Below, in pieces: positions 48,822 to 57,162 of a stretch of DNA of 64,000 nucleotides. The notes under the pieces were generated by a model, which was not told where the DNA came from, did no database searches, and saw nothing but the letters and a program-made list of their open reading frames with translations. Made by a program: the position numbers and the translations under genes. Position 1 is the stretch's first letter. Each line of letters begins with the position of its first letter. Source of the stretch: Gallionella sp. (lineage in GTDB: Bacteria > Pseudomonadota > Gammaproteobacteria > Burkholderiales > Gallionellaceae); assembly GCA_028707275.1 (NCBI GenBank), contig JAQTUP010000002.1:309198-373197 (forward strand), in the 5' to 3' direction.

Positions 48822-49433
48822 CTAACCTTGCCCGTCGGAATTTATTTGCTCGGCCGTCTGCCTTGGAAATTTTTTGATCAGCCACAGCAAAACCTCAAGC
48901 TGATCCTGTGAGGTCGCGCGGCGAACCTGAATCAGCAGTTTTTGTAAATCAGGGCGTGTCAGCGTCGCATTTGATGCGCCTTCATTACACACAGAGCAAA
49001 TCGCACGAAGATTGGACGGGTCATCGACACCCCCCATGCTCTTGTCAATGATGTGCCCCAGGTGCAGCCTGGTTTTTCTCGTGGTGTCGTAAGGATGTGG
49101 CTCGCCGGCCACAGCGCCGCACATTTGGCAAGTAAAGCCGTTGCGGTCAAGCACAAAGGCGCGGGTTTCCTTGGATATTGCGCGCTCGAAGGCAGGTTGC
49201 GGTTTCGGGTTTTCCAGCAGATATTGACCTGGCTTTAATTCGCTGCGGTCGTTGTGCGTGAGAATCAGATAGCCCTCTTCCGTGCGAAGCTCGCGAACAC
49301 GGCGCGCCCACTCGGACTGGTTGTCTCCGACGGCGCGCAACTCTTCGGAATCCATGACGCGGCCAATGTTTGCCAAAAAGTGAGCGCGGAGTTTTCCGCG
49401 CGCCCCTCCCCTTGGTGTTTTTACTTTCGTCAT
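48822..49433 (-). CDS. HNH endonuclease, probable restriction enzyme
   Basis: 203 aa. A C-terminal zinc-supported HNH domain has FTCQMCG, LHLGHIIDKSMGGVDDPSNL and ICSVCNEG, with H, N and H in the expected places. The N-terminal half (DSEELRAVGDNQSEWARRVRELRTEEGY) looks like a helical specificity domain found in HNH-type type II restriction enzymes. It starts 2 bp after the C5-methyltransferase stop on the same strand. Together they form a restriction-modification pair. Recognition sequence unknown. Confidence 0.82.
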   Translation of the reverse strand: MTKVKTPRGGARGKLRAHFLANIGRVMDSEELRAVGDNQSEWARRVRELRTEEGYLILTHNDRSELKPGQYLLENPKPQPAFERAISKETRAFVLDRNGFTCQMCGAVAGEPHPYDTTRKTRLHLGHIIDKSMGGVDDPSNLRAICSVCNEGASNATLTRPDLQKLLIQVRRATSQDQLEVLLWLIKKFPRQTAEQINSDGQG

Positions 49434-49435
49434 AG

Positions 49436-50395
49436 CTACGCTCGCTTCAGTTTTGACTTTGCGGCGGCATTCAGCGCCGCTTGAATTTGCGTGCCAACAG
49501 CGCGGGCAACAGGAGAAGGAAACGCATTGCCAATTTGACGGTAGGCGGCGGTTTTTTTACCGCTGAACTGCCAGTGATCGGGAAACCCCTGGATACGGGC
49601 AGCCATGCGCACGGTCAGGCGCGGCATACCGATAAAGTCCGGTTCCGGCGCGGCATCGGCGATACCCATACCGTCCACGCCTATTGACGCCCACGCCTTT
49701 TTTGCCCGGGTGGGGCCAAGGTCCGGGCCACCATGTTTTTTGCTGCCGCCCACCAGGGTCGGGGCTATATCACAGGCTATTTCGCGCCACGGTATGGCGC
49801 CGCGCCAGCCGTTTGCAGCGATGAGATCAAAAAGCGCCTCACCGACCGTTGGCGGAGGAGCGATAAGCGCCGATGGCCACACAAAATGTCCTGCGACATT
49901 TTTTTTCAGTGCCACAAAAACAACTCGCGGGCGCAACTGGGGAACGCCAAAATCACTCGCATTCAACAAACGCCATTCTGCGACATAGCCCAGTTTTTTC
50001 AAGTCGGCGATCAGTTTTGCGCGGTACTCGTCAAACACGGAATCGAGCAAACCGCGTACATTTTCAAGCATCACCGCCTGAGGGTTGCACTCAGACACCA
50101 GCCTGAGCGCTTCAGGAAAAAGGTCGCGCTCATCATCGTTGCCCAGTTGCTTGCCCGCCTTTGAAAAAGGCGGACAAGGCACACCTCCGGCCAAGAGCTC
50201 AATGCCGTTCCATTTGTCCGCAGAGTAGTGACGAATATCGCCTTCAACCACGTTCCAGTGCGGCCTGTTGAGTCTGAGTGTCTGACATGCCGGAGCCTCG
50301 ATTTCAACCAGGCTGGCATGTTCAAAACCCGCTTGTTCGAGGCCAAGAGCCTGCCCACCCGCGCCTGCGCAAATTTCTATGGAATACAGTGACAT
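49436..50395 (-). CDS. DNA (cytosine-5) methyltransferase
   Basis: 319 aa from ATG 50395; an ATG ten codons earlier is less likely. SAM motif I EICAGAGGQALGLEQAGF, catalytic motif IV GGVPCPPFSKAGKQLG, motif VI LENVRGL, motif VIII GVPQLRPRVVFVAL and motif X QIGNAFPSPVARAVG are all present. The target-recognition region (about 170-270) is short. It methylates cytosine to protect sites cut by the adjacent HNH nuclease. Upstream lie 297 bp that contain IS200/IS605-like hairpins, suggesting the pair was acquired. Confidence 0.92.
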   Translation of the reverse strand: MSLYSIEICAGAGGQALGLEQAGFEHASLVEIEAPACQTLRLNRPHWNVVEGDIRHYSADKWNGIELLAGGVPCPPFSKAGKQLGNDDERDLFPEALRLVSECNPQAVMLENVRGLLDSVFDEYRAKLIADLKKLGYVAEWRLLNASDFGVPQLRPRVVFVALKKNVAGHFVWPSALIAPPPTVGEALFDLIAANGWRGAIPWREIACDIAPTLVGGSKKHGGPDLGPTRAKKAWASIGVDGMGIADAAPEPDFIGMPRLTVRMAARIQGFPDHWQFSGKKTAAYRQIGNAFPSPVARAVGTQIQAALNAAAKSKLKRA

Positions 50396-50547
50396 AATCT
50401 TGTGTTTATTGGGTGCAACATGCAATTCTACAGGGCTTTAGTTATCACATAAAGGATTTGTCGCGCGACGCTCTGCGCTGAGCCAATCTGACATCGCAGC
50501 TCAAGGGCTGCGCGGGTTGTTTATCCTTATTCCGACTCGGTTTAAAA

Positions 50548-50666
50548 CCCCGGCCTTTAGGCCGGGATGCGCACCACCTCGCCCTGAAGGGCGAGGTTTA
50601 AGGTGCGTAGTGGAGGGAATACAAACCCCTCCACGCCTAAATTCACCGACCTGAAGGTCGGTGGCA
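50548..50666. mobile_element. Hairpin cluster resembling an IS200/IS605-family end
   Basis: Four consecutive stem-loops: CCCGGCC TTTA GGCCGGG (50550-50567), CCTCGCCCT GA AGGGCGAGG (50578-50597), GTGGAGGG...CCCCTCCAC (50611-50633), CACCGACCT GA AGGTCGGTG (50645-50664). Such subterminal hairpins are typical of IS200/IS605 right ends. No tnpA or tnpB is present, so this would be a remnant or a PATE-like element. Confidence 0.5.
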
Positions 50667-50692
50667 AATTGTTGGCATGCCTTCCGGGGGTT

Positions 50693-53650
50693 TCAAAATC
50701 CAAAATAGTTTTTATTTTTTGCACGGAATTTTCCGACGAGTTGTGTCGTGACCTGCGGTTTCAAACCAGGATCAGTTGCCTGACTGGTCGAGTCATCGGG
50801 TTTTTCCTCTGTACGCTCGATGGTGTGATGTGCTGTCAGTTCCAGATCGCGCCAGCCGTCCGTTGAAGTGTCCGACACGGCCAGGGTATATTCCAGATTA
50901 TCCATGGTGTATTTGGCATCCCCGTAGCCGCAGTTATTGCTGCCGTCCGTAATGCTCCAGGAACTCATGGCGAAATTTTTCAGTATCGGCCTGAACTGTC
51001 GGCCTTCCTCCACAAACAGGGTCAGATAATTGCTCTCCCCCCCTTCAGCGCATCTGGGGCTATAGCCGATGTTCATGCGCACCCCCAGAGCTCGCACGCC
51101 GGGGGCGAGGTTGTAACGGGCGGTGTCGAGGTGCAATCCGTATTCCTGGACACGAATCGAGGCATCTTCTTCTATGGTGTCGGTGTAGAAGCGCAGCACT
51201 TTTTTACGCGCCATATCGAGTACAGCCAGCGCGAACCCTTTTTGTTCCAAACCATTTTGCGCGCCGGGCAAGTCATAAAACAGTGCCACGATGGTCTGTT
51301 CAGGATGTAACGGATGGGGTTTGCAGACCAGGTCAATTACCTCACCCCGATTACGCTCGCCACCGCCAAAATCAATCTTTAATTTTTTGACTAAAACCTG
51401 ACCGATCAAGATACTGTTGCAATGCTGATTTTCTTGACGGGCAGACTCGATGGCGGGCTGCACATTTTTGAGCAAGGGCGAGGGCATCGTGCGCTGACTT
51501 TGGGGATGCGGGGTGTTGGCAAAATAAGACAAGGTGTCGCCATACATTTCGCCCATCTGTGCCGTATTGGAGCTGCAATCTAAATTACGCTGCAAATCCG
51601 TATCGTCCTGTCGGCAAAAATGCGAGGTGTCCCCCAACCACATTTCCAAATTGCCATCGTTATCCAGGTCGGAGACGTAAGCCAACTCGCCACCGACACG
51701 GGAATATCCGAAGCGATCTGACACATGAACTTCGCTGAAGCTGTCAGGCGAAATGGCTAACACGGGGGCTTCGTTCCCCCCGTAAACGCTCAAGGTGATT
51801 AAGGCTGTGCGATGGTGAGGATGCGACCACAACGAGGCGGCTTCAACGATGACATTGCGCGCCCGCAAATCCGCCGCAAACGCCTGCATCTTTTGCACTA
51901 CGGATGCATCCATGCCTTGTACCAGGCCCGCCAGCCACGCATCTTGTTGCTCACTGAGTACACCCGAACCGACTTTATTGGGAATGCCATCCAGCGCTAC
52001 CCGTTGAAACTGCTCCGCCTTGCTTAAGGTGTAAGGACTATGGGCAAGTTTTAATGAGACGGTTTTTGGTTCGGACACCCATGCACTGCAGGTTTTGAGC
52101 CACCAGTCAGGTCTGACGGTAGAGTCTGGCGAGGGTGAATCTTTCTGGGAAAAACAGCCCCAGTAAGCCCCCGTAAATACATTCAGCAACGTTTCATGTA
52201 ACGCCCCCGACTCCGTCGTTCCCAGCAACGCCAAATATTGCGTGCGCAGTTCTTGCGCCTGCGCGGATTTTCCCTGACTGAGCCAACCCCAGTCGGGCTG
52301 CACACCACAGACAAATGGATGGTCGATCAGGTGGCGCAGGGCGAATTCGCTGCGTGTGGCGGGGTCGTTTCCCAACAAAGCATTCACTTGATGACAGCCC
52401 GCCTCGCTGTCGATATTTTCCAGGGCGGCGGTCATCGCAGCCTGCACCGCAGGTGTTTTTCCCGCGTCGAGCGTGAGTGCGTATTTCGGGTCAAGTTCGG
52501 CATTGCGATCGGCAATCTCATAGATCTGATTCACTCGCCATCCTTCCTTTACAGCGGAAAGAGCCTCTCCATACAACAGCTGCAAGTGAGTGATTTGCTG
52601 CAAGGTGGTGGCAAGTGCGTTGGCAGGCCATGCCTGTTTGGCACTCAACACGGAGAGCAATTTGGCGCGCAGAAATGCGGCCCGGCGCAGGTATTCGTCG
52701 AAGCGCGGCTCATACCCTGCCGGATTTTGTGCAGAGGGCGTTTGCAGGGCAGGCAGCGGGCTGTCGGGCGCAATGTCTCGTTCTAAATCCCGAATGGCGT
52801 GAGCCAGGTTGGGGTCATCAGCTGACAGGCTACTCCACATTAACAAGTTCAGTACGCAATCATCCGCCCCGGCGCGCGTGCAGCGATTCTCCGCTAAAAA
52901 ACGGGCAAATTTAGTTTGTAAAACAGGGGCGACGCGCATGCCCATCAGATGTCTTTCCTGCTCGTAAAGACGCGGGGCGACCTTAATAATTTTGTTGTCT
53001 TTAATGGTTGCCAAAGACCTGCGACCGCTGCGCTCGCGTACACAACGACCAAAGTCAAACATGCCGGACTGGTTGTCGGTAATTGACATGAAGGGATTGC
53101 GACTGTTCAGTCGTCCCATAAAGGGATTTTGTGTCGATTCGATTGCCCACGCGACGCGCGGCATACAGTTCCACAGCGTGAGAAAGGCGGCTGGCTCGTC
53201 ATGCCAGCCAGGATAAGGGCCATACAAATGAAGATAGGAGAAATAACTCATCTCCTGCCTGGCGCGTGCTGCGGCGACTTCTTTGGGAAACCAGGCGGTC
53301 ACTTTGCCGATAATGTCGGACGGCTTATCGAAACTCAGCAGTTTGCCCTGACCCGCAAAAATCAGCCCGTTCTCGCGTATCACTGCGGGCTGTTGCGTTA
53401 TTTCCGGCATGTTAAACAGCCGTTCAATCCGCTCGGGCGTCGCCTCGCGCACGACAAAGCTGCCTGCCAAATTCTCATCGGTTTTGATCATCTCCCCAAC
53501 CTCGGCGATGACCGCGTCAAACTCTTGCTGATTCAAAGGCGGCGAAGTCTTCGAGTCCGGTTGTGCATCAGCCTGCGGGGCAAGACCGAACGTCGCGGCA
53601 AATGCAACGAAGATGATTTTCAAGGACAATTTAAACACGATATTTTTCAT
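50693..53650 (-). CDS. Large secreted protein of unknown function
   Basis: 985 aa with a Sec signal peptide (about 1-29: KIIFVAFAATFGLAPQADA). No family recognised. The first half is mostly helical; the second half includes YVSDLDNDGNLEMWLGD, an FG-GAP/calcium-binding-like D-x-D-N-D-G motif. More than ten cysteines in the mature part suggest disulfides, so it is probably periplasmic or exported. It lies between the IS-like remnant and pmbA on the same strand. Nothing around it indicates function. Confidence 0.7.
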   Translation of the reverse strand: MKNIVFKLSLKIIFVAFAATFGLAPQADAQPDSKTSPPLNQQEFDAVIAEVGEMIKTDENLAGSFVVREATPERIERLFNMPEITQQPAVIRENGLIFAGQGKLLSFDKPSDIIGKVTAWFPKEVAAARARQEMSYFSYLHLYGPYPGWHDEPAAFLTLWNCMPRVAWAIESTQNPFMGRLNSRNPFMSITDNQSGMFDFGRCVRERSGRRSLATIKDNKIIKVAPRLYEQERHLMGMRVAPVLQTKFARFLAENRCTRAGADDCVLNLLMWSSLSADDPNLAHAIRDLERDIAPDSPLPALQTPSAQNPAGYEPRFDEYLRRAAFLRAKLLSVLSAKQAWPANALATTLQQITHLQLLYGEALSAVKEGWRVNQIYEIADRNAELDPKYALTLDAGKTPAVQAAMTAALENIDSEAGCHQVNALLGNDPATRSEFALRHLIDHPFVCGVQPDWGWLSQGKSAQAQELRTQYLALLGTTESGALHETLLNVFTGAYWGCFSQKDSPSPDSTVRPDWWLKTCSAWVSEPKTVSLKLAHSPYTLSKAEQFQRVALDGIPNKVGSGVLSEQQDAWLAGLVQGMDASVVQKMQAFAADLRARNVIVEAASLWSHPHHRTALITLSVYGGNEAPVLAISPDSFSEVHVSDRFGYSRVGGELAYVSDLDNDGNLEMWLGDTSHFCRQDDTDLQRNLDCSSNTAQMGEMYGDTLSYFANTPHPQSQRTMPSPLLKNVQPAIESARQENQHCNSILIGQVLVKKLKIDFGGGERNRGEVIDLVCKPHPLHPEQTIVALFYDLPGAQNGLEQKGFALAVLDMARKKVLRFYTDTIEEDASIRVQEYGLHLDTARYNLAPGVRALGVRMNIGYSPRCAEGGESNYLTLFVEEGRQFRPILKNFAMSSWSITDGSNNCGYGDAKYTMDNLEYTLAVSDTSTDGWRDLELTAHHTIERTEEKPDDSTSQATDPGLKPQVTTQLVGKFRAKNKNYFGF

Positions 53651-53724
53651 GGATGGAAAATTGAACCGTGAGTTGCGATATGAAAAGATTGCGGCGTATC
53701 ACTTAATTGTCAGGTCACACTACA

Positions 53725-55113
53725 TCAGCAACCGGCGACCGTCATCCCTTCAACCAGGATCGAGCCGCATTGCCTTGAACCTTGCACCAGCACGTCACAG
53801 CCGACAGCGGCGACATTGCGATACATGTCCTTGAGATTGCCCGCGATGGTGATTTCATGCACCGGATACTGGATCTGGCCATTTTCAACCCAGAAGCCTG
53901 CCGCGCCACGCGAATAGTCTCCGGTGATGGAATTGACCCCCTGCCCCAGCAACTCGGTCACCAGCAGACCGCGACCCATCGTCCTGAGCAAGCCTGCCAG
54001 ATCAAGGTCAGCCAGCTCTCCGCCGGAAGGCTGCAAGATCAGGTTATGGTTGCCGCCCGAATTGCCGGTGGTGCGCAGCCCCAGCTTGCGCGCCGAATAA
54101 CTGCCCAGAAAGTAGCCGCGCAGCACACCGTTCTCGACGATATTGCGGCGCTGTGTTTTCACGCCTTCGTCATCGAAGGAGCTCGAAGCCAATCCCTTTG
54201 GAATATCCGGTATATCGGCGATCTGGATATGTGAGGAGAAAATCTGCTTGTCGAGCTGGTCGAGCAAAAAGGATGATTTTCGATACAGACTGCCGCCGCT
54301 CACCGCCCCAGCAAAATGCCCCAGCAAGCTGGCCGCTACCGATGATTCAAACAGGACAGGAACCTGCATCGTCGCGATCTGCCGCGCGCCCAGGCGTCGA
54401 ACCGTACGCTCAGCCGCCATGCGCCCCACCTGTTTGGCGCCCAGTAAATCAGCGGAAGCGCGCGCCACGCTGTACCAGTAATCGCGCTCCATCGCATCGT
54501 CCTGCTCTGCGATCACAGAGCAGCTCAGGCTGTGGCGGGAACTGGGATAACCCCCGACAAATCCCAGGCTGTTGGCAAAAACAAACTGCGCCTCGTGGAC
54601 ATTGACCGTCGCGCCTTCCGAATTCTGGATACGGGTATCGCTGTCCACCGCTGCCTGCTCACACTCCTGAGCCAGTGCAATGGCATCCTCTACCGACAAG
54701 TCCCAGGGGTGATACAAATCCAGATCAGCGAATTCGCGCGCCAGCGTGTCTTCTTCAGGCAATCCCGAACAATCGTCAATGGCGGTGTATCGCGCGATGG
54801 ACAAGGCCGCATCGACCGTATCGCGCACCGCCTGAGGAGAAAAATCCGAGGTGCTGGCGTTACCGCGTCGCTGACCAAAATAAACCGTGACGCCCAGCCC
54901 CTTGTCGCGGTTGTATTCTATGGTTTCCACCTCGCCCTGGCGCACCGTGACAGCCTGGCCAAAACCTTCGGAAACTTCGGCAGATGCCGAGGTCGCACCC
55001 TGACGCCTGGCATAGTCCAGCATATCCTGCGCGATAGCGCGAAGATTATCTGCCGAGTTGGAAAATCGATCCTGAACCAGGGGAGATTGCACAGACGAGG
55101 TAGATTTGTTCAT
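53725..55113 (-). CDS. pmbA: Metalloprotease PmbA/TldE
   Basis: 462 aa from ATG 55113 (MNKSTSS). TldE subunit of the TldD/E protease that matures microcins and degrades CcdA. Hallmarks: ASAEVSEGFGQAVTVRQGEVETIEYNRDKGLGVTVYFG and the C-terminal GNSGGNHNLILQPSGG...GDYSRGAAGFWVENGQIQYPVHEITIAGNLKDM. TldE lacks the catalytic zinc motif of TldD, as expected. It is divergent from darP with 66 bp between them, the classic pmbA/yjgA pairing. Confidence 0.96.
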   Translation of the reverse strand: MNKSTSSVQSPLVQDRFSNSADNLRAIAQDMLDYARRQGATSASAEVSEGFGQAVTVRQGEVETIEYNRDKGLGVTVYFGQRRGNASTSDFSPQAVRDTVDAALSIARYTAIDDCSGLPEEDTLAREFADLDLYHPWDLSVEDAIALAQECEQAAVDSDTRIQNSEGATVNVHEAQFVFANSLGFVGGYPSSRHSLSCSVIAEQDDAMERDYWYSVARASADLLGAKQVGRMAAERTVRRLGARQIATMQVPVLFESSVAASLLGHFAGAVSGGSLYRKSSFLLDQLDKQIFSSHIQIADIPDIPKGLASSSFDDEGVKTQRRNIVENGVLRGYFLGSYSARKLGLRTTGNSGGNHNLILQPSGGELADLDLAGLLRTMGRGLLVTELLGQGVNSITGDYSRGAAGFWVENGQIQYPVHEITIAGNLKDMYRNVAAVGCDVLVQGSRQCGSILVEGMTVAGC

Positions 55114-55179
55114 AACTTCAAGCTGTAAAATGACGAAAGGCGCTATCATAGCAGTATCTCACTAGCCACATTGCACACC

Positions 55180-55935
55180 ATGAACCCGCACAACAAAGAC
55201 AATTCCAAAGATCTGGACGCACAACAGTCCGACGAACTTCACACAGAACATCCGGATGAACAGGACGATTTCAATGATCTTGCCGAACAGGATGAGCTGG
55301 ACGAAGATTTTGACGAAGACGAAGACGACGACCTGGACGAAAACGATCTCGACGAAGACGAAGACGAGGACGAGGACGAGGACGACGCTCCTGCACCCGC
55401 TCGCCTGCCAGGGCGCGGTTTGCGCAGCCTGCCTGTCGCCGCAGAAGAGGAAGAGCTGCCTCCTAGCAAAACCAAGATAAAAAAGCAGATGCATGACTTG
55501 CAGGATCTGGGCGAAGAGCTGGTGGGTCTGAGTCGCGATCAACTCGCCCAGCTGGACATTCCCGAATCGCTGCGCGATGCGATCAAAGAAAGACACCGCA
55601 TCAATAAATTCGGCGCACAGCGTCGTCAGATGCAATACATCGGCAAACTGATGCGCGATGTGGACACGGCGCCCATTATCGCAAAACTGAACACCTGGAA
55701 GGGCACGTCACAACAGCATATCGGTTATATGCATCAGGTGGAACGCTGGCGCGAACGCCTGCTCGAAGGTGATACCGCGCTCACCGAACTGTTGGCGGCC
55801 TACCCGCAAACTGACGTGCAGCGCTTGCGCACCCTGATACGCAATGCACTCAAGGAACGCGAGTCAGGCAAACCGGGCAAAAATTTCCGCGAAATCTTTC
55901 AGATACTGCGCGAGACGATCCCGGCGCCGACCTGA
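55180..55935 (+). CDS. darP: Ribosome-associated protein DarP (YjgA) with acidic N-terminal extension
   Basis: 251 aa from ATG 55180; TTG 55171 is an alternative. The C-terminal 165 residues are the DUF615 domain (KTKIKKQMHDLQDLGEELVGLSRDQL...RIN KFGAQRRQMQYIGKLMR) of the 50S assembly factor. E. coli DarP is about 183 aa; here about 70 extra N-terminal residues are almost entirely Asp/Glu (DEDFDEDEDDDLDENDLDEDE...). The GAC/GAA-rich DNA looks like a triplet expansion. Divergent from pmbA. Confidence 0.95.
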   Translation: MNPHNKDNSKDLDAQQSDELHTEHPDEQDDFNDLAEQDELDEDFDEDEDDDLDENDLDEDEDEDEDEDDAPAPARLPGRGLRSLPVAAEEEELPPSKTKIKKQMHDLQDLGEELVGLSRDQLAQLDIPESLRDAIKERHRINKFGAQRRQMQYIGKLMRDVDTAPIIAKLNTWKGTSQQHIGYMHQVERWRERLLEGDTALTELLAAYPQTDVQRLRTLIRNALKERESGKPGKNFREIFQILRETIPAPT

Positions 55936-55995
55936 TTCAGACAAGTCACTGGGCCTTGCGGCCGGTGACGATACCGCCCCGCAAGGGTTACCTGT

Positions 55996-56290
55996 TGACT
56001 GATGTTACTGCGTCACATCAGTCGTGCATACAAAGCAACTTCGCCGGGGGCAGCCCGGCTGCTGGCGACTTTCTTTTGCGTCGCCAAAAGAAAGTCGCTA
56101 AAGAAAAAGCGACCCCGGTGCGCCACCCCGCCGCTCTGCCACTGACAGGTCGGTGGGGTTCCCTCGATAGTCAGCAAACAACGGGGCTGCGAAACTCGCG
56201 CGATCCGCACAGCGGCCACGTGCTCAAACAGTCCTCGCCCAAAAGCACCGTTGTTTGCTGGCTATCTTCAGCGGCGCACAGGGGCTATAG
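55996..56290. repeat. Dispersed repeat A copy 3 joined to repeat B copy 2
   Basis: 55996-56060 is repeat A (GATGTTACTGCGTCACATCA...GCAACTTCGCCGGGGG). It continues into repeat B: the CGACTTTCTTTTG / CAAAAGAAAGTCG palindrome, CTAAAGAAA, then the inverted pair GTCAGCAAACAACG / CGTTGTTTGCTGGC near 56172 and 56250. The whole 56-kb gap of 448 bp has no gene. Confidence 0.65.
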
Positions 56291-56383
56291 GTGATATGCA
56301 ATGTGTATAATTTCATCGCACTATTTCTTTGAGGCTTTCATTTCCCCGCTGTATTTCATATAAAACCCAGAAAATCAATCCAA

Positions 56384-57061
56384 ATGACCGCCATTCTTTC
56401 TCATATCACCCGGGATACGGGTAAAAATCCAGGATACAGCATCATCTGGCTGCACGGCCTGGGCGCAGACGGCCAGGATTTTGTGCCCGTGGCAGAGGAG
56501 CTGAAACTGCCCGTCGCGGTGCGCTACATTTTCCCGCATGCGCCCGTCATCCCTGTCACCATCAACGGCGGTTTTGCCATGCGCGCCTGGTATGACATCG
56601 TGAATAACGATATCGGCGCACAACAGGATGCGGCCGGAATACACGATTCAAAAACAGCGATCGATGCGCTCATCGGGCAGGAAATCGGGCGCGGCATCGC
56701 GCCAGACCATCTGTTTCTGGCAGGCTTCTCCCAGGGTGGCGCCATTGCACTGCACACGGCCTTGCGTCAGGATGTCGCATTAGGCGGTGTTTTGGCGCTC
56801 TCGGCCTACTTGCCACTGGCCCAGACCGTAGCGTCTGAGGCATCAGTCGATTCAAGAAAAACACCCGTCTTCATGGCGCATGGACGCCAGGATCCCGTCG
56901 TGCCCTGCGCGCTGGGCCTCGCCTCAAAAGAGGCGTTACAGGCGTCGGGATACCAGGTTTCCTGGCACGAATACGCCATGCAACACTCGGTCATTGCGCA
57001 GGAATTGCAAGACATCAAGACCTGGCTGACAAACAGGATCGAGGTGAAGGGTGAAGGGTGA
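56384..57061 (+). CDS. Alpha/beta-hydrolase, phospholipase/carboxylesterase family
   Basis: 225 aa. IIWLHGLGADGQDF (oxyanion region), nucleophile elbow GFSQGGA, and the late MAHGRQDPVVP and HSVIAQELQDI (Asp and His of the triad). It matches the bacterial acyl-protein-thioesterase-like carboxylesterases. Substrate unknown. The last residues (VKGEG) and the stop are encoded by the start of a seven-unit GTGAAGG heptamer array, so the native C-terminus probably ended near TNRI. Confidence 0.93.
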   Translation: MTAILSHITRDTGKNPGYSIIWLHGLGADGQDFVPVAEELKLPVAVRYIFPHAPVIPVTINGGFAMRAWYDIVNNDIGAQQDAAGIHDSKTAIDALIGQEIGRGIAPDHLFLAGFSQGGAIALHTALRQDVALGGVLALSAYLPLAQTVASEASVDSRKTPVFMAHGRQDPVVPCALGLASKEALQASGYQVSWHEYAMQHSVIAQELQDIKTWLTNRIEVKGEG

Positions 57062-57092
57062 AGGGTGAAGGGTGAAGGGTGAAGGGTGAAGG
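57044..57092. repeat. 7-bp tandem repeat (GTGAAGG)7
   Basis: Seven perfect GTGAAGG units beginning inside the carboxylesterase gene and supplying its stop codon (TGA 57059-57061). A second small array, CCTGAAT x2 and CCTGCC, follows at 57141-57160 before the converging gene. Confidence 0.95.
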
Positions 57093-57162
57093 GTGCGGAG
57101 ATTTTACTCTTCCCTCCTTTCCCTTCCCGATGTTTTAATTCCTGAATCCTGAATCCTGCCTT

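Noticed and set aside
55239..55475. Serine-rich minus-strand frame
   Set aside because: It is the mirror of the Asp/Glu-coding repeats in darP.
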